A stretch of 64,000 nt of DNA, taken from a virus. Within the stretch, counting starts at the first letter, position 1. Every line of letters begins with the position of its first letter. Position numbers and translations under genes: made by a program. This document shows positions 8,366-15,912 of the stretch, one piece after another. The stretch spans positions 124,001-188,000 of IMG/VR virus record IMGVR_UViG_3300027741_000021. One strand, 5' to 3'. A model generated the notes under the pieces. The model worked only from the letters and a program-made list of their open reading frames with translations, was not told the origin of the DNA and did no database searches.

Positions 8366-9153
8366 CGTGGTGCAAATTCTTGTTGTAGTTTGATATTGTC
8401 AAAGAACTCTTTCTTGGTTCCTGAATCGTCTTTAAATGCACCTTTGAGTACAGTGGTCTGTGTGAGACTTGAATGTGCCATGATACCTCGATTGGTGCAG
8501 CAACCATGTTCGGCTTGTATATAAACTGCTACATTGTCACTGTCAGTAACCTTCATGATCTCTCTTGCAATATCGTTGCACAGTTCCTCCTGTAGCGTAC
8601 CGCGGCGGGCACACCATTGAGCAATACGAGTATACTTAGACAGGCCAATAAGTTTGTTAGCAGCCAAAATACCAATATAAGCAACACCGCTGACAGGTTG
8701 ATGATGGTGCGAACACATTGAACGTAGCTCGCTACGGATCACAAGCATGCCTTCGTAACGATCGTCTGAATCATTTGGAAAAGCTGTTGCGTCTGGTGCT
8801 GGTTCATATCTGCCTTGCATGATTTCGTTGTAGTACATCTTGGCCAGGCGTCGTGCTGTGCCTTTAGAGTTGGGATCTGTTTCGCGATCAATTAGTAGTG
8901 CATCTAGAACTTTTTCAAATGCTGCTGTGGCTTCATCAATCAAATCTTCTTTATCAGGGCCAACCAGATAGTCACTGATGTTGTCACCGGCCCAGAATCT
9001 TTTGCCATCAGCTCGCATACGATCACGTATTACTGTGCTTAGATATTGACCTTGTGCTGCATCTTCTTTTTTGATATACAACGTTTGTCCTTCCAGTGGA
9101 ACAAATTCTTCAGTGTGTGGATGTATCACCGGATCCGGTTTAAATTCTCGCAT
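8362..9153 (-). CDS. folE: GTP cyclohydrolase I
   Basis: 263 aa, first step from GTP to 7,8-dihydroneopterin triphosphate. The catalytic domain (about 70-245) shows the zinc ligands C147 and H150 in CSHHHQP and C218 in EHGCCTNRG, and LIGLSKYTRIAQWCARR is the strongly conserved substrate-site block. An N-terminal extension of about 70 residues (ending KRFWAGDNISDYL) is longer than in bacterial FolE and is of unknown use. It is coupled to the HIT gene by ATGA. In this phage the product most likely feeds QueD and QueE rather than folate, because no folate enzymes are seen nearby. Confidence 0.95.
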   Translation of the reverse strand: MREFKPDPVIHPHTEEFVPLEGQTLYIKKEDAAQGQYLSTVIRDRMRADGKRFWAGDNISDYLVGPDKEDLIDEATAAFEKVLDALLIDRETDPNSKGTARRLAKMYYNEIMQGRYEPAPDATAFPNDSDDRYEGMLVIRSELRSMCSHHHQPVSGVAYIGILAANKLIGLSKYTRIAQWCARRGTLQEELCNDIAREIMKVTDSDNVAVYIQAEHGCCTNRGIMAHSSLTQTTVLKGAFKDDSGTKKEFFDNIKLQQEFAPR

Positions 9154-9154
9154 G

Positions 9155-9766
9155 TTATTCCTTAATGGTTATGTTTCGCAAATCTGGATACTGTACAAAC
9201 TTGGGTGATTCTGGAGCTGTCGCGTACTGTACCAACAACTCTAGTCCACGTTCAGCATCTTCAATTGAGGGCTTGTAGTGATATCCCAACTGGAATGTTT
9301 TTTGTGTTTCCCAGGGTGAGATATTTAGGTCGCGACCATCATATCGTTGTTTTATCATCACTTCGTAGGCTTGCTTGTTATCTAACAGTATAGCACCACC
9401 GTGACCTATTTGTAAAGGCTTTGTGTGTCCAAAACTCAAGCACTGCATCTGTCCTGTACGATACATGTCAGGTTCTAATCTTCTAGCACTATCCCAAATT
9501 CTGGTGTATATGAAATTGTATTCACCAGTCCATGTTTGTTCAGTATCATCCAGATACACATAGTCAATGCCTAACTTGTGCATGGTCATGGGTACACTTA
9601 GATAAGTGTAAGGGGTCATCTTGAGACCCTTTACTCGCTCGTATCGCAAACACATTTCTATGGCATGTGTACAGCAATCAGTCATGATTGCAGCAGGAGC
9701 ACCAGTAAACCGGGCCAATGCCCGTTCAAATTCAAGGATTTTTTCGAACATACCAGGCCCATGCAT
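9155..9766 (-). CDS. DegT/DnrJ-like PLP aminotransferase, short form
   Basis: 203 aa. The order of motifs follows sugar aminotransferases of the DegT/DnrJ/EryC1 group: FTGAPAAIMTDCCTHAIEMCL (cofactor-binding start), TPYTYLSVPMTMHKLG, and SFGHTKPLQIGHGGAILLDN with the expected PLP lysine in GHTKPL. Family members are usually about 370 residues, so roughly the C-terminal half is missing or reduced. It may be a compact form or a nonfunctional remnant. It overlaps galE by 35 bases if started at 9766; ATG at 9751 is an alternative start. Likely role is nucleotide-sugar amination for glycan decoration (inference). Confidence 0.8.
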   Translation of the reverse strand: MHGPGMFEKILEFERALARFTGAPAAIMTDCCTHAIEMCLRYERVKGLKMTPYTYLSVPMTMHKLGIDYVYLDDTEQTWTGEYNFIYTRIWDSARRLEPDMYRTGQMQCLSFGHTKPLQIGHGGAILLDNKQAYEVMIKQRYDGRDLNISPWETQKTFQLGYHYKPSIEDAERGLELLVQYATAPESPKFVQYPDLRNITIKE

Positions 9767-10688
9767 GTTGAATCATATCGTCCAGAGTGTACTGACGCCA
9801 GTTGGGCATCAACTTACTAAACTTTTCTGCATTGGCAGTGAGCACAGCAGGATCACCAGTACGACGTTCTTCTACGCCAATATACGGCATTTTGCCAACA
9901 ACATCTCTTGCACGACTCATTACTTGCTTGACGCTGAATCCCCGATTAGATCCTAGATTGTAAACACCGGATGGCACAGCAGCATCCAACGCACACACAT
10001 GAGCATGAGCAATATCTTCCACATGTACATAATCACGCACACAACTTCCGTCTGGTGTGTCGTAATTGTCGCCGTATACTCTGAATTGCCCGTCATCCCT
10101 TGTGGCTTCCAAGATTCTAGCAATCACGTGTGTAGCACCGGGTTCCTGCCCATGTCGACCTAACCGGTCGGCTCCGCAGGCATTGAAGTAACGAAATGCC
10201 ACATAGTCAAGACGATATGCATGATGATAGCTGGCTAACACTTGTTCGATCATGCGTTTGCTTTCACCATACGGGCTCATGGGCTCGCATGGATCAACTT
10301 CTGAACATGGAAACAGACTTGTTCCTCCGTACACTGATGCACTTGAACTAAAGATAACTCTGGTCTTAGGCAAGGCATTACAAACCAAATCCAACAAGTG
10401 GATGGTCTTGATCACATTGTTGTGATAGTAATCCGAAGGATATTTAACGCTGGGGCCTACCAAACTGGTTCCAGCACAATGAATAATAGCATTGGGTTGT
10501 AGCTGTATCAATTTTGTTTTGGCTTGATCGCTATCAAAGTCCGCCTGAACAAATCGACTAAACGCATCCGTCAAGAGAGGCGGGCAAGGCCTACGATCAA
10601 TACCAATCACCCGGTGTCCGACATCAAACAAAGCCAATGCCACTTGGCCGCCGATGTATCCTGCTGCACCAGTTACTACCACATCCAT
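9732..10688 (-). CDS. galE: UDP-glucose 4-epimerase-like NAD-dependent sugar epimerase
   Basis: 318 aa extended short-chain dehydrogenase. It has the NAD-binding GxxGxxG motif VTGAAGYIGGQVA near residue 5 and the catalytic YGESK (YxxxK) near 145 preceded by SSSASVYGG. FRYFNACGAD and DGSCVRDYVHVEDIAHAH are the UDP-sugar and galE-type blocks. Length is close to the normal 330-340. It probably interconverts UDP-glucose and UDP-galactose (or the N-acetyl forms), supplying the glycosyltransferases on both sides. It abuts the upstream glycosyltransferase with no gap (10688/10689). Confidence 0.93.
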   Translation of the reverse strand: MDVVVTGAAGYIGGQVALALFDVGHRVIGIDRRPCPPLLTDAFSRFVQADFDSDQAKTKLIQLQPNAIIHCAGTSLVGPSVKYPSDYYHNNVIKTIHLLDLVCNALPKTRVIFSSSASVYGGTSLFPCSEVDPCEPMSPYGESKRMIEQVLASYHHAYRLDYVAFRYFNACGADRLGRHGQEPGATHVIARILEATRDDGQFRVYGDNYDTPDGSCVRDYVHVEDIAHAHVCALDAAVPSGVYNLGSNRGFSVKQVMSRARDVVGKMPYIGVEERRTGDPAVLTANAEKFSKLMPNWRQYTLDDMIQHAWAWYVRKNP

Positions 10689-11864
10689 TTAGAATTTTCC
10701 TTCTCGTGTGTGTTTTCTATAGTCTACACTCATACGCAGCATATCTTCTCCATTGCCCTGCATGATATCTAGCACACGATCGATTGTGCCGTTGTTGCGA
10801 TCGCTAATCTGTCCCTGGCGTGGATGTTGCCAAGTCAGCAGTATTTCCAATTTGTTCAGTGCATCTTCTATGCTCCAGGGAACATAAAGCCTAGAATGGT
10901 CATTACTAAAAGTCTCAGGGAAACTACGATAAGCAGGGTATAAAACATTACACCCAAGACTATCTGCTTCTGAGACCGTGTTAGAAACCCAATCTTGAAG
11001 TGCGCAATTGAACACAACACGGCTATCGTTTACAATGTTGTAGTAATCGTTCTTTTCCAAATCTTCGTAGATTACCAATTTGCCTGCTGCTTGTAGATCA
11101 CGTGTGCGTTGCATATAGCTTTCACTATTGCTTTTTAGTTTGCCACCACTGCATACTGCAAACTCCACAGGCAGACTGGGATGACGAGTGTGCCATGCTT
11201 CAATCAAGTCCATGTAGAAGTCTGGTTGCTTCTCTTGATCCCACCGTGCTGAAAACACCACACGTGATTTGCGTTCAGACCATGGCTTGATACTAGACAC
11301 ACGTGATTGCACTTCTGCCTTGCCAAATGCCAATCCTGAAATATTATAGATCGGAGCCTGCCAACCTGCAATCTTCATGTGTGCTACCATTTCTTCGTTT
11401 GTGGCCAGCACGCCATCTACAAAGGAGTCAACCATCTTTTCATAGTGACCCATCCAAGTAGACATACCCCAAACGTGTACAAAATCATCAGGGTCAATAG
11501 ACTGAGCCAAACATCTGACAAAAATGCGAGGGCGCAAGTGTACTGGAATTTGATCCAAGATATACGGGAGGCTCTCAATTCCGGGTTGAAACATGTCTTC
11601 AAAGTAGACCACATCTTCATTGTTAATTTCTCCTGCTTTCATCATACGAACAAGATTCATCAGTTGACTCATGCCAAAGTATGTGCGACCATGCGCATCT
11701 AATACTTGGCCTGTCACAATTGCTTGGTCGTTGCTGAGTGTTTCACCGGGCACTATGACATAGTCAATCTTGCGACGATCAAAAACCGCAGTATTCCAGT
11801 GTTGTAACTGTAGAGTGTAACGTGCTTTATAGGGCTCTAGGCCCATGTAAAACAGTTTTCTCAT
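10689..11864 (-). CDS. Putative GT-B glycosyltransferase
   Basis: 391 aa. The C-terminal half has the glycosyltransferase-4-type order RKSRVVFSARWDQEKQPDF, a strand with FAVCSGG, KLVIYEDLEKNDYYNIVNDSRVVFNCAL and then VSEADSLGCNVLYPAYRSFPE. That matches the nucleotide-sugar-binding Rossmann half of GT-B enzymes with the E-x7-E region modified. The N-terminal half is an unassigned acceptor domain. It is coupled by ATGA to the small gene at 11861. Its place next to galE and the aminotransferase suggests a common glycan product. Confidence 0.8.
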   Translation of the reverse strand: MRKLFYMGLEPYKARYTLQLQHWNTAVFDRRKIDYVIVPGETLSNDQAIVTGQVLDAHGRTYFGMSQLMNLVRMMKAGEINNEDVVYFEDMFQPGIESLPYILDQIPVHLRPRIFVRCLAQSIDPDDFVHVWGMSTWMGHYEKMVDSFVDGVLATNEEMVAHMKIAGWQAPIYNISGLAFGKAEVQSRVSSIKPWSERKSRVVFSARWDQEKQPDFYMDLIEAWHTRHPSLPVEFAVCSGGKLKSNSESYMQRTRDLQAAGKLVIYEDLEKNDYYNIVNDSRVVFNCALQDWVSNTVSEADSLGCNVLYPAYRSFPETFSNDHSRLYVPWSIEDALNKLEILLTWQHPRQGQISDRNNGTIDRVLDIMQGNGEDMLRMSVDYRKHTREGKF

Positions 11865-12085
11865 GTGCGATATCCTGCCAAGCGACGAGTATCCTCATCC
11901 CACATGTTCTTGGCTGGCTTGCCTTGAGTGTGTTTGTTGAATTGTTGGAATGCATAACTGCGGAAGTTATACAGGTCCGACTCGTTGAACTTGTATCCGT
12001 AGTCCACGCAGAACTCACGATACTGCTCCAGGTCCTCCAGAGTTTGTTCAGCACGGGGATTGTGTTTGATGATGACTTTGGCCAT
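11861..12085 (-). CDS. Small conserved hypothetical protein
   Basis: 74 aa, MAKVIIKHNPRAEQTLEDLEQYREFC, predominantly helical and charged with several aromatic residues (DLYNFRSYAFQQFNKH) and an end MWDEDTRRLAGYRT. The ATG is preceded by AGGAAAT at good spacing, and its 3' end overlaps the next gene start as ATGA. No domain is recognised; similar short proteins occur in T4-like aquatic phages as far as I recall. Confidence 0.75.
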   Translation of the reverse strand: MAKVIIKHNPRAEQTLEDLEQYREFCVDYGYKFNESDLYNFRSYAFQQFNKHTQGKPAKNMWDEDTRRLAGYRT

Positions 12086-12096
12086 GATATTTCCTA

Positions 12097-12552
12097 TTAG
12101 AGTTTGATAGATTGATAAGGTTGCAGGACATTGTACACTATCACAGCACCATTTTCACCGTCTTCGCTCACGTTGATAATGATGCTGCGATCTGGATAAC
12201 GAGCAGCAATTTGCTCATATAGATCGTCACTGATCATTTCACAACTCTTGTGATCGAGTTCCAGTGTGCCATTGGCATAGAGATTTTCTAGCCAACGCTT
12301 GAACTGAATGAACTCAATGTCACGGTCGTTGTGAAATACTTGCACAGTTACTTCAAAGTGAAACATGTGTCGATGCGGGCTTGCTAGGAAACTCACATCA
12401 TATTCATCGCCTGTGGCCAGCGCAGGGTCTGTAGCTGCTGCTGGATAGCAATGGATGCCTTCCTTTTGAAATCGCACAAAGATGGTTCTAAAAGCCTTAT
12501 CTTTGATGCGTGTTCGGGTTTCTTCAAGTGCTTGTTGTTGTTGCTGTATCAT
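12097..12552 (-). CDS. Hypothetical protein with T-fold (QueD/PTPS)-like pattern
   Basis: 151 aa. The middle reads SPHRHMFHFEVTVQVFHNDRD, then EFIQFKRWLENLY, then LELDHKSCEMISDDLYEQIAARYP and a strand-rich end with INVSEDGENGAVIVY. This order (His-rich strand, DFxxLK-like helix, LDH, helix, strand ending in a conserved Glu) resembles the pterin T-fold of QueD and 6-pyruvoyl-tetrahydropterin synthases. A Cys-HGH zinc site is not clear. It could be a noncatalytic or divergent relative linked to the deazaguanine pathway; this rests on pattern only. The gene lies between the sugar block and the MutH/DpdA unit. Confidence 0.7.
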   Translation of the reverse strand: MIQQQQQALEETRTRIKDKAFRTIFVRFQKEGIHCYPAAATDPALATGDEYDVSFLASPHRHMFHFEVTVQVFHNDRDIEFIQFKRWLENLYANGTLELDHKSCEMISDDLYEQIAARYPDRSIIINVSEDGENGAVIVYNVLQPYQSIKL

Positions 12553-12558
12553 AAAATA

Positions 12559-13119
12559 TTATTCCAAAGTAAAAAGATTAGAAAAAGTAGATCGAGACAT
12601 GGCCTCAAGTTTCTTCATGGCACCATCAGTAAATCTAAACTGATATGACCTAGGTCCGTCGGCCATGCGTTCAAAAAACCCATAGTAGCCACCCGAGACA
12701 TAATTACGTTGATCACCGTCGATGATTTTTTGTCTAGCTACTTCGTAACATTTTTCAATTTTTTCTTGTATATGTGGTGCTGAAAAATCGTATACTTCAG
12801 CCGAGACTATGATTTGATCTCTGGACTTGATTCGATATTGTTGTTGTAATTTGTGATAGATCGTGGATTTTTTATACGGGGTTGATTTAATATTTCTAGC
12901 AGACATTGTACCAACTGTGTGTGCCGAAGTAGCGTCGAGATCTCTTGTTTTGACTTCAAAATCACATTGTGGTATATCTGCCCCTGGGCCATTGGATAAA
13001 GGAACTCCTCTCTTGATCAGTTTCTTTTCGCCGTCTCGTCCCGACGCACCGCCAAAGGTTGGTGCAATAGATTCTCCCACAATGTTCACTTTGAGATGAG
13101 TGATCTTGGGTTTCTTCAT
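12559..13119 (-). CDS. MutH/Sau3AI-like endonuclease (PD-(D/E)xK)
   Basis: 186 aa. GADIPQCDFEVKTRDLDATS places D48, E55 and K57 in the D-x6-E-x-K spacing of the E. coli MutH active site (Asp70, Glu77, Lys79), followed by the same strand and turn. Further on, a helix with STIYHKLQQQY, a helix HIQEKIEKCYEVARQKIIDG and an aromatic C-terminal segment (YYGFFERM, RSTFSNLFTL) follow MutH/Sau3AI domain order. These enzymes cut or nick DNA at GATC depending on methylation. It is ATGA-coupled to the next two genes, including the DpdA-like protein. That suggests a nuclease that spares deazaguanine-modified phage DNA (inference). No cognate methyltransferase is adjacent. Confidence 0.7.
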   Translation of the reverse strand: MKKPKITHLKVNIVGESIAPTFGGASGRDGEKKLIKRGVPLSNGPGADIPQCDFEVKTRDLDATSAHTVGTMSARNIKSTPYKKSTIYHKLQQQYRIKSRDQIIVSAEVYDFSAPHIQEKIEKCYEVARQKIIDGDQRNYVSGGYYGFFERMADGPRSYQFRFTDGAMKKLEAMSRSTFSNLFTLE

Positions 13120-13652
13120 AATGTTTCGTCCTTGGTATATTTAGACCAGTCAGTAAAGTGGTCTCGATTTTGTAGTTCATGTATGCTGTGACACCAAACG
13201 CCTGGGTTGGTAGCAGCAAAGTCTCGATCGTCCAGCTTGAGAGTGGCATTGTATCCCAACTGACGGATGTAAGGCAGCTTGACAGAGATCATTGGAATAA
13301 AGTTGTGATATTCAACAAGGGCAGATTCTAACAAGCCCTCAACGCAGTTGACATCTATGTCTAACGTACACAGGTATCCTTTTTGTAAAAAGGGTAAAAT
13401 CATATTTTCCCATTGTGTCCACTTCACATAATCGTTAGTGCCGATAGTTGGAAAGCTCTGATTGGCACCAAAATAGATATGCTTGATATGTGTTGACTTG
13501 TTTTCGTAACTGGCAAAGTCATCAATCCAATCTTGGATTTCTTGCACAGATTGTACACCTACTACAAACAATGTTTGTTTGCCCAATGCTGGTGTGTGTT
13601 CTACTTCAATTCCGGTGAAGAATTTTACTTCTTCGTGACCTTCTCGGTTCAT
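13116..13652 (-). CDS. Unknown protein coupled between MutH-like nuclease and DpdA
   Basis: 178 aa, with overlapping ATGA junctions at both ends (13116-13119 and 13649-13652), so it is made together with the MutH-like and DpdA-like proteins. It alternates strands and helices: TLFVVGVQSVQEIQDWI, HIKHIYFGANQSFP, LCTLDIDVNCVEGLL, FIPMISVKLPYIRQLGYNATLKLDD. That looks like an alpha/beta or partial barrel fold. No catalytic motif is recognised. Given the operon it could be a DNA-modification accessory factor; that is context only. Confidence 0.75.
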   Translation of the reverse strand: MNREGHEEVKFFTGIEVEHTPALGKQTLFVVGVQSVQEIQDWIDDFASYENKSTHIKHIYFGANQSFPTIGTNDYVKWTQWENMILPFLQKGYLCTLDIDVNCVEGLLESALVEYHNFIPMISVKLPYIRQLGYNATLKLDDRDFAATNPGVWCHSIHELQNRDHFTDWSKYTKDETL

Positions 13653-15193
13653 ATTTGATCCTGTTCAAGTTGTTGTAATGCTTGTGAGTTTAACAGATCT
13701 TCAGGGTCAGAGTCAACCTCTACCACATCAAAATGAACATTAAACATGGTGTTGGCGTTCACAGTCTTTTTACCTTTAAACCCACGGGTTCCCGGAATAT
13801 CCATCCAGTAGTTACGATAGTGGTGAATAAGATTTTCTGACTCTTCACGGTCGGATGTGGCAAAGATTGCCTCTACAATGTCCTCAAACTTTGCATGATC
13901 ACCGTTTTGATTCCACAACATTTGAGGCCACGAACCCGAATCAAATGTTCTATTGGCACGTTGCACTGCTTCTAAATGGGTCCACACATTGTGCCCCATT
14001 AGTAGTGCATACGAAAACGAATCCCAAGAGGTCTTGCCTTCTTTACCAATCTTGTTTAGATCGCCGGGTTTGTAGATGCATATATCCTTCATGGTCAAAA
14101 GCTGACTGAGTGGACTTTCATCAAAGTGATCAACCAAGCCATCTGCTACCACAGCCTGGCCGTAGGGTCTTGTGTCTGTGCTGTATTTCTTGTTATCAGC
14201 AATAGGACTCATTCTATAGCACCACTTGCCATCATGTGGCAAGTCAATCTGATGATATACTTGACCATTGGCAGTGGCCAGGAATGGACTGGCACAATCA
14301 AACGATATGGTAAAGTCAGGGTTAACATATTTCCTAACAGCACGTTGGATCACTGTAAGCAACACAGCCCATTCCAGCTTTGATGTACCCAAGAAGTGCA
14401 TCCAATCGTGCTTGCCCTGTTGCAGCAAATTGTCATGCCGTAGCGCCACAAGACGTTTGAGCACAAGATGTACATCACACATGTTCTGTCCACCCATTGA
14501 CCAGCCATCAAAGTGTGTGTTAGGGTACTTGGCAGGATCGCAAAAGTCCTTCATTTCTTGATACCATTGTTCTGCTGAGGTGTGATTGTCACCTTGCAAC
14601 ACGTTCAAGAACTTGGCACCACCGTTTTCTTTGCCCCGGCGGTTGGCCATGAAGTATTCATTGTTGAACTTGGTAGCATCCACAGCTTCTTGCAGCGTGT
14701 TGATCTGGCAGGCTCGTGATGCCTTCTTGTCATGGATTACCCAGGTAGGAATATCCAAGATCATGCCATAATCACTCACGCTGTCAAGCCAAGCAAGAAC
14801 AGCAGCACGTTTCTTTTGTGCTTTGGCACAACCTGAATTGGCTTTCCAATCACCTTCCCACAAGCCCTTGGCAATCTGGAATCCTCCTGAGTCGCCCAGC
14901 ATAAACGTTCCGGGTTCACGATTGCGAACCATATCTTCGGACCAGTCCTGCTTGGAGAGATCTAGGTTGGCATGCCCACCTGAATACAAACTCCAGCGAT
15001 ATGGAAACAATGCTTTTTGACTATTAAGCCAGTTCATCATTTCCATGTCAGTGAGCCCAGCTGGCATGCGGGCAGGATCTACATATGGACCATTGCGTTG
15101 CTTGCCTACAAAGGTAGCATAAAATCCAGAGATTGCTGGCAGAAACACAGCATAGTCATTCTGCTTGGCTGTGAGATTGTCTTGGTTGATCAC
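13649..15193 (-). CDS. dpdA: DpdA-like DNA transglycosylase (TGT superfamily)
   Basis: 514 aa member of the tRNA-guanine transglycosylase superfamily. GDSGGFQ at 100-106 carries the general-base Asp101. NVLQGDN near 197 and GWSMGGQ at 230-236 correspond to the substrate loops GIVQGG and GLAVGE of TGT. SFDCASPF at 297-304 places the nucleophile at Asp299, where TGT has FDCVMPTR. The CxCxxC...H zinc site of tRNA-acting TGT is absent, as expected of phage DpdA proteins that insert preQ0 derivatives into DNA. FolE, QueD and QueE in the same window supply precursor. It is ATGA-coupled to the sliding clamp upstream and the 178-aa protein downstream. Confidence 0.85.
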   Translation of the reverse strand: MINQDNLTAKQNDYAVFLPAISGFYATFVGKQRNGPYVDPARMPAGLTDMEMMNWLNSQKALFPYRWSLYSGGHANLDLSKQDWSEDMVRNREPGTFMLGDSGGFQIAKGLWEGDWKANSGCAKAQKKRAAVLAWLDSVSDYGMILDIPTWVIHDKKASRACQINTLQEAVDATKFNNEYFMANRRGKENGGAKFLNVLQGDNHTSAEQWYQEMKDFCDPAKYPNTHFDGWSMGGQNMCDVHLVLKRLVALRHDNLLQQGKHDWMHFLGTSKLEWAVLLTVIQRAVRKYVNPDFTISFDCASPFLATANGQVYHQIDLPHDGKWCYRMSPIADNKKYSTDTRPYGQAVVADGLVDHFDESPLSQLLTMKDICIYKPGDLNKIGKEGKTSWDSFSYALLMGHNVWTHLEAVQRANRTFDSGSWPQMLWNQNGDHAKFEDIVEAIFATSDREESENLIHHYRNYWMDIPGTRGFKGKKTVNANTMFNVHFDVVEVDSDPEDLLNSQALQQLEQDQI

Positions 15194-15912
15194 TTGGTTT
15201 GTGCAGGTAAAATGTAGTTGTAAACAGCCATACCAGAGTCAACAGTGATCTGCATACAGCCGTCATCGCTAATTTTCATGGTCTTGTCGCCAACCAAGCC
15301 CAAGATACTGATCACTTGTGCAACAGGCCATGACCAAGTGCGCTTGAGATTGCCAGTTACATCATGTTGAAACACAAAGTTACCGCTGTGTGTGGAATGA
15401 TCTCCAAAGAAAAACTTTAGATGGTTATCTTCAACTTTGATTTGAAAGTTGACTTCTTCTAAGTTAGCTTGCCACTGCATTTTCAAACGTTGGATAGCTG
15501 CTACAGTAGGTTCAACTGTGACATGCCACGGCACACCTTTGAATTTGATATTCTGAAGTTTGACATTCACAACTTCACTGGCCATAAACCTATAGTTGTT
15601 ACGGAAGTCACCTGCTTTGTTTTCAAAGTTAATGCCATCTGGTTCACCGTTTGTTTTGTGTGTGATAGTCAACTTGGCATCTTCTTTGTACTCTTGCAAG
15701 TTGATCAAGGTCTTGATCTTGCCAAGATTGGGCATACCAAAGGTACCAATAAAATCAGCAACAGGGTTGGCAAATTGTGCTTCCACAATAACCGAATTGT
15801 CGGCAGCTAGCCCGTTTACTGAGGTGGCAGCATCGGTGCCAGTAATTTTGATCAAGTCGATACAGCCAAGATCAAATGTGTGTTGTACTAGGTCTAAGAG
15901 ATTGTCTTTCAT
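15190..15912 (-). CDS. DNA polymerase sliding clamp (gp45-like)
   Basis: 240 aa. Two-fold beta-rich clamp layout with LLDLVQHTFDLGCIDLIKITG at the start, ADNSVIVEAQFANPVADFIGTFGMPNLGKIKTLI, a charged middle, and a C-terminal half ending MQITVDSGMAVYNYILPAQ. This fits trimeric T4 gp45 clamps, which ring DNA, hold gp43 and activate late transcription. Length is near the T4 protein (228). ATGA overlaps link it to DpdA and the upstream methyltransferase-like gene; the polymerase is next but one upstream. Clamp-to-DpdA coupling is unusual and suggests modification near replication. Confidence 0.9.
   Translation of the reverse strand: MKDNLLDLVQHTFDLGCIDLIKITGTDAATSVNGLAADNSVIVEAQFANPVADFIGTFGMPNLGKIKTLINLQEYKEDAKLTITHKTNGEPDGINFENKAGDFRNNYRFMASEVVNVKLQNIKFKGVPWHVTVEPTVAAIQRLKMQWQANLEEVNFQIKVEDNHLKFFFGDHSTHSGNFVFQHDVTGNLKRTWSWPVAQVISILGLVGDKTMKISDDGCMQITVDSGMAVYNYILPAQTK

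Noticed and set aside
13649-15193. Ordinary tRNA-guanine transglycosylase (Tgt) for queuosine in tRNA
   Set aside because: The TGT zinc site is missing and the gene is coupled to replication genes and a nuclease, which suits DpdA better.
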